From JACVRW01 sp963820315 (GTDB lineage: Bacteria > Actinomycetota > Thermoleophilia > Solirubrobacterales > Thermoleophilaceae), in assembly GCA_963820315.1 (NCBI GenBank), contig CAWFZK010000048.1:54307-118306 (forward strand): a DNA stretch of 64,000 nucleotides. Reading direction: 5' to 3'. Under the pieces are notes generated by a model. That model saw nothing but the letters and a program-made list of their open reading frames with translations, did not search any database and was not told the origin of the DNA. The translations under genes and the position numbers were made by a program. Of the stretch, positions 56,204-64,000 are shown in pieces; positions within the stretch are counted from its first letter, which is position 1; every line of letters begins with the position of its first letter.

Positions 56204-56386
56204 CGCTGGGTGGGGTGTCCGTGCGGCGAACCCGTCGGCCTTCACTCGGTGCATAGGTTCGGGCGAAGCCGCATCGTATCGGCGCCTCCCGCCGTCCGAA
56301 CCGCCAGGCCCTTTCATGGCACGTACCCCTGCCCGTCCTGATGGGGCCGTTTTGAGAGCCGCCCGCTTGATGCGGGCGGTTCTTTG
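56204..56386 (+). ncRNA. candidate structured small RNA, about 183 bases
   Basis: No ORF with coding character lies here, but nested pairings are visible. GGTGGGG (56209-56215) pairs with TCCCGCC (56287-56293), TGCGGC (56222-56227) with GCCGCA (56268-56273), and GAACC (56228-56232) with GGTTC (56256-56260). The unit is bounded by a good -10 element and a strong terminator. Size and long-hairpin shape are reminiscent of 6S RNA, but I find no tmRNA, SRP or RNase P signature and cannot prove a family. It could instead be a 3' region plus terminator serving the ThDP gene. Confidence 0.4.
56355..56386. terminator. strong hairpin terminator between convergent units
   Basis: A 12-bp stem, AGAGCCGCCCGC with GCGGGCGGTTCT (one G-T wobble), closes a TTGAT loop and is followed by TT. 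It ends 2 bases before the ppx stop, so it may act for both directions. Confidence 0.8.
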
Positions 56387-56387
56387 T

Positions 56388-57329
56388 CTAGGGGCCCGTT
56401 GACCCGTCGGCCGCGGCCATCGCCGCGCCGTGCAGGATGTCCGCCTCGCTGACCTCGATCTCGTCGAGGCCGAAGGCTCGGATCGACTCGACGAGGATCG
56501 TCACGCCGGCGACGATCGTCGGGGCGCGGTCGGGGTGGAGGCCCGTGACGTCGCGGCGATCCTCCAGTGGCAGCGCCGCCAGCATGGCCTGGATTCGCTC
56601 GGCGGCGGCAAGGCTCACCCGGTAGCCGTGGACCTTCTCCGGGTCGTAGGGGTCGAGCTCCTGGTCGATCGCGGCGAGCGTGGTCGCGGTGCCCGCGACG
56701 GCGATCATCTCGGTCGTCTCCTCGCGCTGCTGCGCCGGCACGTGCTCCTCGATGACCCGCCACACGTCCTCCGCCAGCGCGACGAGCTCGTCGTGCTCGG
56801 GCGGGTCCGACTTCAGGAAGCGCTCGGTGTGGCGCACCGAGCCCATCTGTGTCGAGACGTGGAACGCCGGGGCGCTGCTCGGCGAGCCGATCACGTACTC
56901 CGTCGAGCCACCGCCGATGTCGATCACGACGGTCTCGTTCGGCGTCTCCGCGGCGGGCGTTCGGCCGCTCGTCGCGCCGAGGAAGGTCAGCCGCGCCTCC
57001 TCGTCACCGGAGATCGTGCGGGCGTCGATGCCGAAGCGCTCGTTCAGCTCGTCGCGGAATGCCGGGCCGTTGGAGGCGTCGCGCATGGCGCTCGTCGCGA
57101 CCGCGATCGTCTCGGTCACGTTCTCGCGATCCATGATCTCGCGGTACTTGGCGAGCGCGGCGCGGACACGGTCCATCGCCTCGTCCGCCAGCTGGCCGGT
57201 GGCGTCCACACCCTGGCCCAGGCGCGTGATCGTGGTCTGCTTGTCGAGCTCGGTGAGCGCGCCGTCGGCAACGTCCGCCAGGAGCAGGCGGGTGGTGTTC
57301 GTGCCGAGATCGACTACAGCGACGCGCAT
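56388..57329 (-). CDS. ppx: Ppx/GppA exopolyphosphatase
   Basis: A 313-residue actin-fold phosphatase acting on polyphosphate or pppGpp. The first phosphate loop is VAVVDLGTNTTRLLLADV, the second block NETVVIDIGGGSTEYVIG, and the catalytic Glu is expected in GDEEARLTFLGA. It is the short actinobacterial form without the C-terminal HD domain. ATG 57329 has TACGGT 8 bases upstream. No ppk in the window; the ROK kinase at 12 kb could use polyphosphate, but that is speculation. Confidence 0.92.
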   Translation of the reverse strand: MRVAVVDLGTNTTRLLLADVADGALTELDKQTTITRLGQGVDATGQLADEAMDRVRAALAKYREIMDRENVTETIAVATSAMRDASNGPAFRDELNERFGIDARTISGDEEARLTFLGATSGRTPAAETPNETVVIDIGGGSTEYVIGSPSSAPAFHVSTQMGSVRHTERFLKSDPPEHDELVALAEDVWRVIEEHVPAQQREETTEMIAVAGTATTLAAIDQELDPYDPEKVHGYRVSLAAAERIQAMLAALPLEDRRDVTGLHPDRAPTIVAGVTILVESIRAFGLDEIEVSEADILHGAAMAAADGSTGP

Positions 57330-57337
57330 GGCCGGGG

Positions 57338-57343
57338 ACCGTA
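57338..57343 (-). promoter_or_regulatory. leaderless-type -10 element of ppx
   Basis: On the minus strand TACGGT ends 8 bases before the ATG at 57329. Confidence 0.5.
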
Positions 57344-57356
57344 GCGCGCCGCGGCG

Positions 57357-57752
57357 TCAGGCGAGCGGCTCGCCCCTTGCGATGCGGCCGCGGCGCACGA
57401 TGAACTCATACGGCGCCTGCGCCTCCAGCTCGATCCCGCTCGCGCGGCCGCGCAGGCGCGAGCTGATCGTCGCGGTCACGCGACCGTCCTCCGCCTCCTC
57501 GAGCTCGACCGGGTCGCGCCGGACCTCGGAGAACGCCTCGAACTCCGACTCGAGTAGGCCGCGCAGCGCTTCGACACCGTGGACGACAGGCGGGTTAAGC
57601 ACGGACTCCGGCAGATGCCACTCGACATCGGCGCTCACGTACTCGGCACCCTCGTCGAGGGCGCGCCGGTTGAACGCCCGGAAGGCGGCGCGCACGACGT
57701 CCGCCGGCGCCATCTCGTCCTCGCTCTGGGTCACCTCCAACTGCATGACCAC
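57357..57752 (-). CDS. SnoaL-like / NTF2-fold protein
   Basis: A 131-residue protein with the cone-shaped NTF2 fold pattern: VVRAAFRAFNRRALDEGAEYVSADVEWHLPES, then GVEALRGLLESEFEAFSEVRRDPVEL and a final sheet VTATISSRLRGRASGIELE...YEFIVRRGRI. Such proteins serve as cyclases, isomerases or ligand-binding modules. The frame opens at GTG 57752; ATG 57746 and an ATG preceded by GAGG at 57713 are alternatives. It may share a transcript with ppx (27 bases apart). Confidence 0.78.
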   Translation of the reverse strand: MVMQLEVTQSEDEMAPADVVRAAFRAFNRRALDEGAEYVSADVEWHLPESVLNPPVVHGVEALRGLLESEFEAFSEVRRDPVELEEAEDGRVTATISSRLRGRASGIELEAQAPYEFIVRRGRIARGEPLA

Positions 57753-57821
57753 AGCGTCCCACCTGAGGTGGCCTCCTCACATCGGGGATCTCCCCCAATT
57801 GACCCCCTAATACTGGGACCG

Positions 57822-57850
57822 TTGACGCTTAGCCGAACGATGGATAAATT
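57822..57850 (+). promoter_or_regulatory. sigma70-type promoter of tRNA-fMet
   Basis: TTGACG (57822-57827), a 17-base spacer, then TAAATT (57845-57850): the best housekeeping promoter in the window. Transcription would start about 7 bases before the tRNA. Confidence 0.8.
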
Positions 57851-57863
57851 CGTACGTTCACGC

Positions 57864-57937
<74 letters not shown>

Positions 57938-57940
57938 CTC

Positions 57941-57975
57941 AGAAAGCCCTGCATATGCAGGGGTTTCGGCTTTCT
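57941..57975 (+). terminator. hairpin after tRNA-fMet with a 16-base palindrome
   Basis: AGAAAGCC at 57941 pairs with GGCTTTCT ending 57975, enclosing the perfect palindrome CCCTGCATATGCAGGG (57947-57962). It probably terminates the tRNA transcript. The following 57976-58137 holds no recognisable gene. Confidence 0.55.
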
Positions 57976-58137
57976 GGCGGCCGACCGTGGTTCCGTTCGT
58001 GGTGCCAATTTCAGTGTCTCAAATGGAACCATGGCGTTGCGGATTCCGCTCCAGCAGCGGGTTTGCGCCACAAACGATAAGGAGCACTGCGGTGCCCGTG
58101 TTCGTCAACCGGGCCGGCTACAACGGCAGCGCGAGCG

Positions 58138-58395
58138 CCCCAAAATGGTGGAGGTGAGCCGCGACGGCCGCCGCGTGTAGCGACCAACTCGCTCTACGCG
58201 AGCTGGGATGAGATCTTCTACCCCGACGGCGTAGGGGCCTGGATGGTCCGCATCGACGCGGACACCGGCAGCGGCGGAATGACGCTCGATCCGCGCTTCT
58301 TCCCGCACGGCGACGACTTCCGAGGGCTGCGGGTGCACCAGGCCCGCCTGCAGGCCGGCGACGCGTCAAGCGACTCGTACTGCTTCGTGGACTAG
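58138..58395 (+). pseudogene. C-terminal remnant of a selenium-binding protein (SBP56) / methanethiol oxidase gene
   Basis: About 86 residues match the end of SBP56-type proteins: PKMVEVSRDGRRV, then after one missing base near 58179 ATNSLYASWDEIFYPDGV, GAWMVRIDAD, VHQARLQAGDASSDSYCF, stop 58395. The GDxxSDSYC ending is diagnostic. The rest of the roughly 460-residue protein is absent: upstream are 200 bases without similarity and then tRNA-fMet. A 5' deletion next to a tRNA suggests an old recombination or integration event. SBP56 oxidises methanethiol, but this fragment cannot. Confidence 0.75.
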
Positions 58396-61300
58396 TCACG
58401 CCGAAGCGAGGAGGCGGGCAAAGCGTTGCCTCGTGCTCGCGGCCGCTGCCGCGTTGGCCTTGGACTCGTCGAGCGCGAGGGCGCGTCTCGCAGCCGGCGC
58501 GGCTGCGTCGGTCTGACCTGTCGCCCAGAGCAGTTCGGCCAGCGTACGGTGAGCGTTTGCGCGGCACAGGATCAGGCCGGTCGCATCCGAGGCTGCCACC
58601 GCAGCCTGCGCGTCCTCGAGTCCGCGTTCGGGCGCTCCCGCCTGCGCGGCCAGGAGCGCGCGGGCGGTGAGGCGCTTGATCACCCATTCCGTGTCGCAGG
58701 GCGCCGGCTCGGTCTCGATCCGGGCGACTGCGTCGGCAGCTTCCGGCAGGCGGCCCTGCGCGAGGAGCGCATGCGCGAGATCCACGTTGGTGAGCGACAG
58801 ATACCAGCGGTCATCAGAGTCCCAGATCGTCGCCCTCGCATCCCGGACGGCACGCTCCGCTGCCGCCGGGTCACCTGCCAGCGTTTCGGCGATCGCCTCG
58901 AGCAAGAGGAGGTAGACCGCGAACCCACCCAGATGCAGCTCGGCCAGCCCTGCGTGCGCCTCGGCCATGCTGCTGCGCTCCTCGTCGTAGCGGCCGGTCA
59001 TCGCGATGAGCACGGCGCGGCAGCCGCGCAGGGCCAGCTCGCCGGCTCGCAGCCCGGCCGCGCTTTCGGTGAGCGCATCGCAGCGCGCGATCGCTACAGG
59101 CGCGGGCCATGGCCCCTCGACGAGGGCCCACGCCATGAAGGTGAGCGCCGTGGCGGCCTCGAAGCGGCTCCCGGCGCGTCGCCCGTGGCTGAGCATTCGC
59201 TCGGCGTGAGCGTAGGAGGCCACGGGGTCTCCCATCAGCCAGGCGAGGTCGGCCATCAGGTATGCCGCGCGCGAGAGCCCGAGCTCATCTCCGAGTCCGC
59301 GGAGCGCCTCCGTTGCCTGCCCCACGAGGGCCACGGCTGCAGGTACGTCGAAGCTCTCCGGATGACGATAGAGGCGGATCCGCTCGCGCTCGATCACCGA
59401 TCGCGCCCCTATGCCGGGGAGATCCAGGGCGGCGCTCCTCGAGACCGCGCGATCGGCGAGAGCCTCCGCGCGGTCTGAGGACCCCGCCTCGGAGAGCGCC
59501 GAGATCAGCTCCGGCAGCAGCGCACTCCCTGCTCCTCTTCGGTGCCGAGCAGCCCGATCGCGCGCTCGAGAAAGCCGATCTCGCCAACCAGGTCGCCCCG
59601 ACCGCGGGCCACCCCGGCCGCGGCCCCGAGCCTGCCGCCGGCTCGGGATGCGAGCTCTGGCTGCGGGCCGTCTCCTATCTCCTGCGCATACCGGCAGGCG
59701 GTTTCGAGATGGAATCCGATCTGTGCATCGGCCTCCGGCAGCTCGCTGCCCAGCCCGTGAGCCAGGTGGCATGCCGCTCGTAAAGCCGGGCACGCGCGCT
59801 TTTCGCCAGCGACGCATAGGCCGCCTCACGTAACAGGCCGTGCCGAAAGCGCAGCGACTCATCGAATGAGCCGATGTTGCTCGGGACGAGGAGGTCTCGG
59901 GTGGCGAGGCTCTCGCAGGCTCGCCGCAGTTCGGAGCGGGTCATGCCGGAGGCGAGCGCGTGCACCGCTTCCTGTTCGAAGCTGTCGCCCATCACCGCCC
60001 CGAGGGCGAGCGCGGACCGCTCAGCGGGTCGAGCCGGTCGAGACGTGCGGCGAGCAGCGCGTGGAGCGCGGGCGGGAGGATGTCCGCGGACGTGCCGTGC
60101 TCGTGCATGTAGGCGACCAGCTGCTCCAGGAACAGCGGGTTCCCGCCGGCCGCCTCGGCGATCCGTCGCCTGTCGTCCCGCTCCAGGCGAGCGCCGGCAA
60201 TCGCATCGACGAGCGCATCGCTGGCCTCGGCCGAGAGCGGGCCGAGCTCGAGGACGTTGTCCGCTCCGATCCGCTCCAGCCAGTCGGGATGGCGCTCGAA
60301 CAGGTCGGGACGCGTCACCCAGATGATGAGGAGAGGGGCGTCATGAAGCCGGGCGGCAACGTCGAGAAGCAAGTCCAAGAGCGCGCGCTCGGCCCAGTGT
60401 GCGTCATCGATGACGACGATAAGCGGCTGCATCCGCGCGAGCGCTTCGAGCAAGCGTAGGACCGCCCAGCGAGTGTCCTCACCGGACTGGCCTTCCGCGA
60501 GCCCCAGCGCCGCCGCCAGCTGGTGCGCGGCCGCCGGCCCGATTCCGAGGGAATCGCCCAGGTCGTCGATGGAGCGGTCCCCCTTAGCCTGCTCGACGAT
60601 CTCGCGCATCGGCCAGTAGGTGATGCCCTCGCCGTAGGCCAGGCACCGGCCCGTGAGCACCCGGCCACCGTCACCCGCGATCGCCGTGAGCTCGGCGACC
60701 AGGTGAGACTTGCCGATGCCGGGCTCGCCGATGATGGTCATCAGCTCCGGTGTTCGCGTCGCCGCGACTCGCCCGAAGGTCGCGCGGAGGCGGCCGATCT
60801 CCTCGTCGCGGCCGACGAGCGGCCGGTCGAGCCTGCGCCGGATCGCCGGAGCATCGGGGTCGAAGTCCCGGAGCAGAAAGCCGCCGTCGGGTAGCTCCGA
60901 TGCTCGCGCCGCGTGGCGCACTAGGCGCCAGGTCGATTCGTCCATCCGAATCTCACCGCCCGAGGCCGTCCTGGCGAGCCGCTCTGCCGCGGCGACCGGG
61001 TCGCCGATCAGAAGTGCAGGCGCGACTCCCTGCTCGGGTCCGATCACCTCCCCTGTGCAGGCGCCGCAGCGTGCGCGCAGGCCGAACGGCAGCTGCTCCG
61101 TTCGGGCGACGAGCTCCGCGCTCGCACGGAGGGCGCGCTGCGGGTCGTCCTCGTGGGCGACCGGCGTTCCGAAGGCGGCCAGGACGGCGTCATTCGCAGC
61201 TCCGTGACGATGCCGCCGTGACGCGCGCAGACCGCGCGGCCAGTGCGTGGTAGCGGTTGAGCACCCTGCGCATGGATTCGGGGTCGAGGTCCATCCCTTC

Positions 61301-62142
61301 GGGCGATTCGCCGAGTTGCGCGAAGACGCAGGTCACGAGACGTCTCACGTCGACACCCCGGCGGGTCTCCTGCGCGTGCGTCTGCGCGAGCGACGACGGC
61401 GCGGGAACCTCCTGGCGCAGGATTGCCGCCTCGAGCGCCCGCAACTCCGGCGACGGCTCGATACCGAGCCCGTCGACGAGTTCCTGATAGGCACTTCGGT
61501 ATGCGGCGAGCGCGTCAGCCTGACGTCCCGCGCGGTAGAGGGCGAGCATCTGCTGGGCGCGGAGCCGCTCGTGCAACGGATGTCCCGCACGAGTCCCTCA
61601 AGCTCACCGGCGAGATCGGCGTGGAGCCCGCGCGCCAGGTCGGCGTCCACGCGGTCTCCCAGACAGGCGAGCCGCAGGTCCTCGAGCCGGGCGATCTCAG
61701 GTTGCGCGAAGCGCTCCTCGCTCACGTCCGCTAGCGCTGGGCCGCGCCAGATCGTGAGCGCCTGTCGCAGTGTCGCCGCCGCCTCCCAGGCCTCGCCTTG
61801 GGCGAGCTCTGCCCGGCCGCGTCGGAAGAGCCCTTCGAAGCGCTCGGCGTCGAGGTCGCCCGGCGCGAGGCGCACCGCGTAACCGCCTCCCTTTGAGATC
61901 ACGACGCCATCACCCAGCGCGCCCCGAAGCCTCGAAGCGACGACATGCACGGCGTGCCTCGCGTCCTTCGGGCCGGCGCCCTCCCACAACTCGTCGACGA
62001 CCCGGTCGACGTGGACGATCTCGCCCCGATGCACCAGGAGAAGCGCCAGGAACGAGAGTGTTCGTCCGCGAGGGACGCGGCCGCTCGTATTGCCGGCGAG
62101 GTCAACCTCGATCGGCCCGAGGATCCTGAACTGAGCGTCCAC
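58396..62142 (-). CDS. giant SARP-type regulator: BTAD, cyclase-like, AAA ATPase and TPR domains (six frameshifts)
   Basis: About 1250 residues when repaired, starting at GTG 62142. In order: an OmpR-like winged helix (VDAQFRILGPIEVDLAGN, LLLVHRGEIVHVDRVVDELW), the BTAD helical domain, a class III cyclase-like segment (VLAAFGTPVAHEDDPQRALR, GLRARCGACTGEVIG), a P-loop ATPase (LMTIIGEPGIGKSHLVAEL; Walker B-like PLIVVIDDAHWAE) and a long TPR-like region to the stop. Single-base losses near 61583, 61233, 61195, 60023, 59769 and 59524 must be restored. No in-frame nonsense codons occur, so these are probably consensus errors. It lies divergent to the polyamine-like cluster and may regulate it. Confidence 0.75.
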
Positions 62143-62215
62143 CTCGCCCGCGAGCGTACCTACGCAGCTCCCGGGTTGAGAGCGTTCAGAGAGCGGGTGG
62201 TGGGAGCGTGTCCGC

Positions 62216-62605
62216 ATGGAGGCCACGGTCACAGCGCAACCGCACACAGGGCCTCGAGCTGATGCCCCCTGGGGCATGCTCGCTGCGCTCGATCTGCACG
62301 GCTGCGATCGGGGCCGTTTGGCTGATCCCGACAGCATCCGGCGCTTCGTCCCGGCCTTGATCGCCGCCATCGGCATGCGCGCGCACGGTCAGCTCATGCT
62401 CGACCGGTTCGGTGCCGGCGAGCTCGAGGGGTGGTCTGCGATGCAGTTCATCGAGACCAGCTCGATCACGATCCATGCCGACGAGGTCTTCGGTCGGTGC
62501 TTCGTCGACGTCTTCTCCTGCCGCTCGTTCGATCCGGGCGTCGCGGCCGCGCTCGCCGTCGCGCATTTCGGTGGCACCGCCACCGCCCGGGTGCTCGAGC
62601 GATGA
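62216..62605 (+). CDS. S-adenosylmethionine decarboxylase (SpeD)-family pyruvoyl enzyme, possibly an arginine or ornithine decarboxylase
   Basis: A 129-residue protein, the length of a bacterial SpeD. WGMLAALDLHGCDRG corresponds to the N-terminal strand. The processing region is FIETSSITIH (residues 79-87), where Ser82 aligns with the serine that becomes the pyruvoyl group and His87 with the processing His; Cys102 in VDVFSCRSF aligns with the catalytic Cys. The usual Glu before the Ser (AESH/SESH) is Thr, and the His after it is Ser. No spermidine synthase is adjacent; an agmatinase-family gene is. SpeD homologues that decarboxylate arginine or ornithine are known, and this context fits arginine decarboxylation. 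The ATGA overlap couples it to the next gene. Confidence 0.75.
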   Translation: MEATVTAQPHTGPRADAPWGMLAALDLHGCDRGRLADPDSIRRFVPALIAAIGMRAHGQLMLDRFGAGELEGWSAMQFIETSSITIHADEVFGRCFVDVFSCRSFDPGVAAALAVAHFGGTATARVLER

Positions 62606-63177
62606 CGGGAGCCGGGCGAGGATGGGCGAGGACGAAGAGGTGGGGCATAACCCTCGTCGCGACGGGGGTGTCGACCTACGCCTTGGAGGGGATCGCCACA
62701 AGCGCGGGTGTCCTGTTGGCGGCGTCTCACGTGCTCCGCGGCTTGGACAGCTCGTGGGTGCTCGTGTTGCTCGCAGGGACCTATCTGCTCTGGGGAGCGG
62801 GCCTGTGGGTGAATCTCAAGGCGAACTGGGCACTACTGGAGGAGACGGGGACGAGCACGAACGTGCTGTCGAAGGCGGCGTATGAGCTCGCGAAACTCCG
62901 GGGCACGAGGATCGGCACCCGGAGAATCGCTTCCGCGAGCGGCTACGTGGGCACCGAGCTGGCGAAGGAGGCGCCCTACTATGCGGGCGCCTTCGGTGCC
63001 GTGCTCCTGAGCGATTCGGTCTCCTCGACCGACGCTCTCATCTTCATGACCGGCACGAACCTGGGTGCCGCCGCCTACGAGTACGGGCTCGCGCGCCTGA
63101 CACGCGCGTTCCTGCATGTGAGGCCCCACGGTCCGCCGCGTGCGCGCCTCGTTTCGAAGACGGAGGGGGCGCCGTGA
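62602..63177 (+). CDS. four-helix membrane protein of the SpeD-like/agmatinase cluster
   Basis: A 191-residue protein whose ATG overlaps the SpeD-like stop and whose TGA overlaps the GTG of the agmatinase-like gene. Hydrophobic segments lie at about residues 13-35, 42-62, 117-137 and 143-160; a charged loop of about 50 residues (ANWALLEETGTSTNVLSKAAYELAKLRGTR) lies between the pairs. No transporter motif or catalytic residues recognised. Tight double coupling suggests it serves the same pathway, perhaps as a polyamine or arginine channel or a membrane scaffold. Confidence 0.7.
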   Translation: MTGAGRGWARTKRWGITLVATGVSTYALEGIATSAGVLLAASHVLRGLDSSWVLVLLAGTYLLWGAGLWVNLKANWALLEETGTSTNVLSKAAYELAKLRGTRIGTRRIASASGYVGTELAKEAPYYAGAFGAVLLSDSVSSTDALIFMTGTNLGAAAYEYGLARLTRAFLHVRPHGPPRARLVSKTEGAP

Positions 63178-64000
63178 ACGACCCGCTGGCGCGCTGGCGT
63201 GAGTACGGAGAGAAACCGGATTTCGCCGGACCTCTGAGCTTCGGCGGGGTGCCGATGACCCAGGATGCGCGTGAACTGGAAGGGACGGACGTGGCCATCG
63301 TCGGGGCGCCGACTGATCACTGCGTTTCCGACCGCTCCGGGGCGCGGTTCGCTCCGCGAGCGATTCGGGCCGCGAGCTGCCCGCCCGGCGCCCATCTGGA
63401 GGCGAGCGTCGACGCCTTCGCGGAGCTGCTGGTCGTCGACTTCTGCGACGCCCCTGTGCTGCCCGCCGACTCAATCCGAACGCACCGCGCAATCGCCGAG
63501 ACGGTTGGTGAGGTCGTCGCCGCCGGTTCCCTTCCCCTTGTGCTGGGCGGGGATCACTCGATCACCTATCCCAACGTGCATGCATGTGCGCTCGGGCACG
63601 GGCCGGTGGGGCTCGTCCACTTCGACGCCCACGCCGACACCGCCACCCATGTCTTCGGCGTCGAGAGGTCCCATGGCATGCTGATGTACCGCCTGGTCGA
63701 GGACGGCCTCGTGGCACCGGAGCGCTACGTCCAGATCGGCCTACGGGGCTACTGGCCGGGCGAGGAGGTCTTCGCCTGGCAGGCGGAGCACGGAATCACG
63801 AGCTTCTTCATGCACCAGGTTCGCGAGAGAGGCATCTGCCAGGTCATGGCGGAAGCGGTCGAGCGCGTGGGACCTGGCCCAGCTTTTCTGACCGTGGACA
63901 TCGACGTCCTGGATCCGGCATTCGCGCCGGGCACCGGCACGCCGGAGCCGGGGCGGCATGAGCTCCGGTGATCTTCTCGAAGCCTGCCGGGCGGCAGCGG
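63174..64000 (+). CDS. agmatinase/arginase-family ureohydrolase (runs off the window; single-base frameshift)
   Basis: A binuclear-manganese hydrolase, at least 275 residues. Metal-binding motifs are GGDHS (residues 125-129), FDAHADT (150-156) and VDIDVLDPAFAPGTGTPEPGG (about 241-261). RSHGMLMYRLVEDG occupies the substrate-loop position of agmatinases. An extra C near 63954 makes the frame stop at 63971; after removing it the frame continues MSSGDLLEACRAAA to the window edge. With the SpeD-like protein it would convert arginine to agmatine to putrescine and urea. Arginase or guanidinobutyrase activity cannot be excluded. GTG start overlaps the membrane-protein stop. Confidence 0.82.

Noticed and set aside
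56204..56354. tmRNA, SRP RNA or RNase P RNA in the gap after the ThDP gene
   Set aside because: None of their conserved motifs is present: no tRNA-like ends, no GGAAG/AGCA SRP loop, no RNase P core.
58396..62142. Annotating the giant regulator as several separate short genes
   Set aside because: The pieces follow each other in domain order with no gaps, and each junction is repaired by restoring one base.

Overview
The window is high-GC, actinobacterium-like chromosomal DNA. I infer the class Thermoleophilia (Solirubrobacterales or relatives). The grounds are housekeeping clusters arranged as in actinobacteria (metG-tatD-rsmA-ispE; glmU-prs; rplY-pth; mfd; mazG-eno-ftsB), a long ECF sigma factor of a type I associate with that order, and many apparently leaderless genes. 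No rRNA, CRISPR array, insertion sequence or phage module is visible. There are three tRNA genes: Gln(TTG), Leu(TAA) and an initiator Met(CAT).

Layout. 0-9 kb: end of an ECF sigma/membrane-protein pair, a GMC oxidoreductase, a small heat-shock protein overlapping lon, a carboxylate-type sodium symporter with its small partner, and a TetR regulator. 9-16 kb: glyS, a zinc-ribbon protein, an LCP wall-polymer ligase, a ROK sugar kinase with rsmI, a secreted protein with four copies of a 12-residue motif, and an M23 peptidase. 16-30 kb: metG, tatD, rsmA, ispE, a DedA-PAP2 fusion, a PucR regulator, tRNA-Gln, glmU, prs, an ABC1 kinase, rplY and pth. 30-40 kb: an M15-like secreted peptidase, mfd, a PpiC-type foldase, mazG, eno, ftsB, a hydrolase, a methyltransferase and an AhpD-like protein. 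40-50 kb: csrA, a DUF2090 aldolase, a GCS2 ligase, a catalytically dead rhomboid, a metallo-hydrolase, a lipoprotein, an R2-like di-iron protein, csaA, an EamA transporter and a sigma/anti-sigma fusion. 50-58 kb: cupin, tRNA-Leu, an MCE-domain fragment, a transmembrane SpoIIE phosphatase, a haloalkane-dehalogenase-like enzyme, a ThDP enzyme, a candidate small RNA, ppx and tRNA-fMet. 58-64 kb: a fragment of a selenium-binding-protein gene, a very large SARP-type regulator, and divergently from it a three-gene cluster of an AdoMet-decarboxylase-like protein, a membrane protein and an agmatinase-family enzyme. That cluster is the most interesting part of the window and looks like a polyamine pathway.

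Two window-wide signals matter for reading the annotation. First, about sixteen genes carry TAnnnT (or close to it) only 6-9 bases before an ATG, GTG or TTG. That is the arrangement of leaderless promoters, and I used it to choose several starts. Second, from 28.5 kb onward at least twenty single-base indels break genes whose codon use and protein continuity are otherwise intact, while none is visible before 28.5 kb. These look more like consensus errors than gene decay, so the broken genes are given as single genes spanning the frameshift. One apparent fusion, methyltransferase-AhpD, is an artefact of such an indel.
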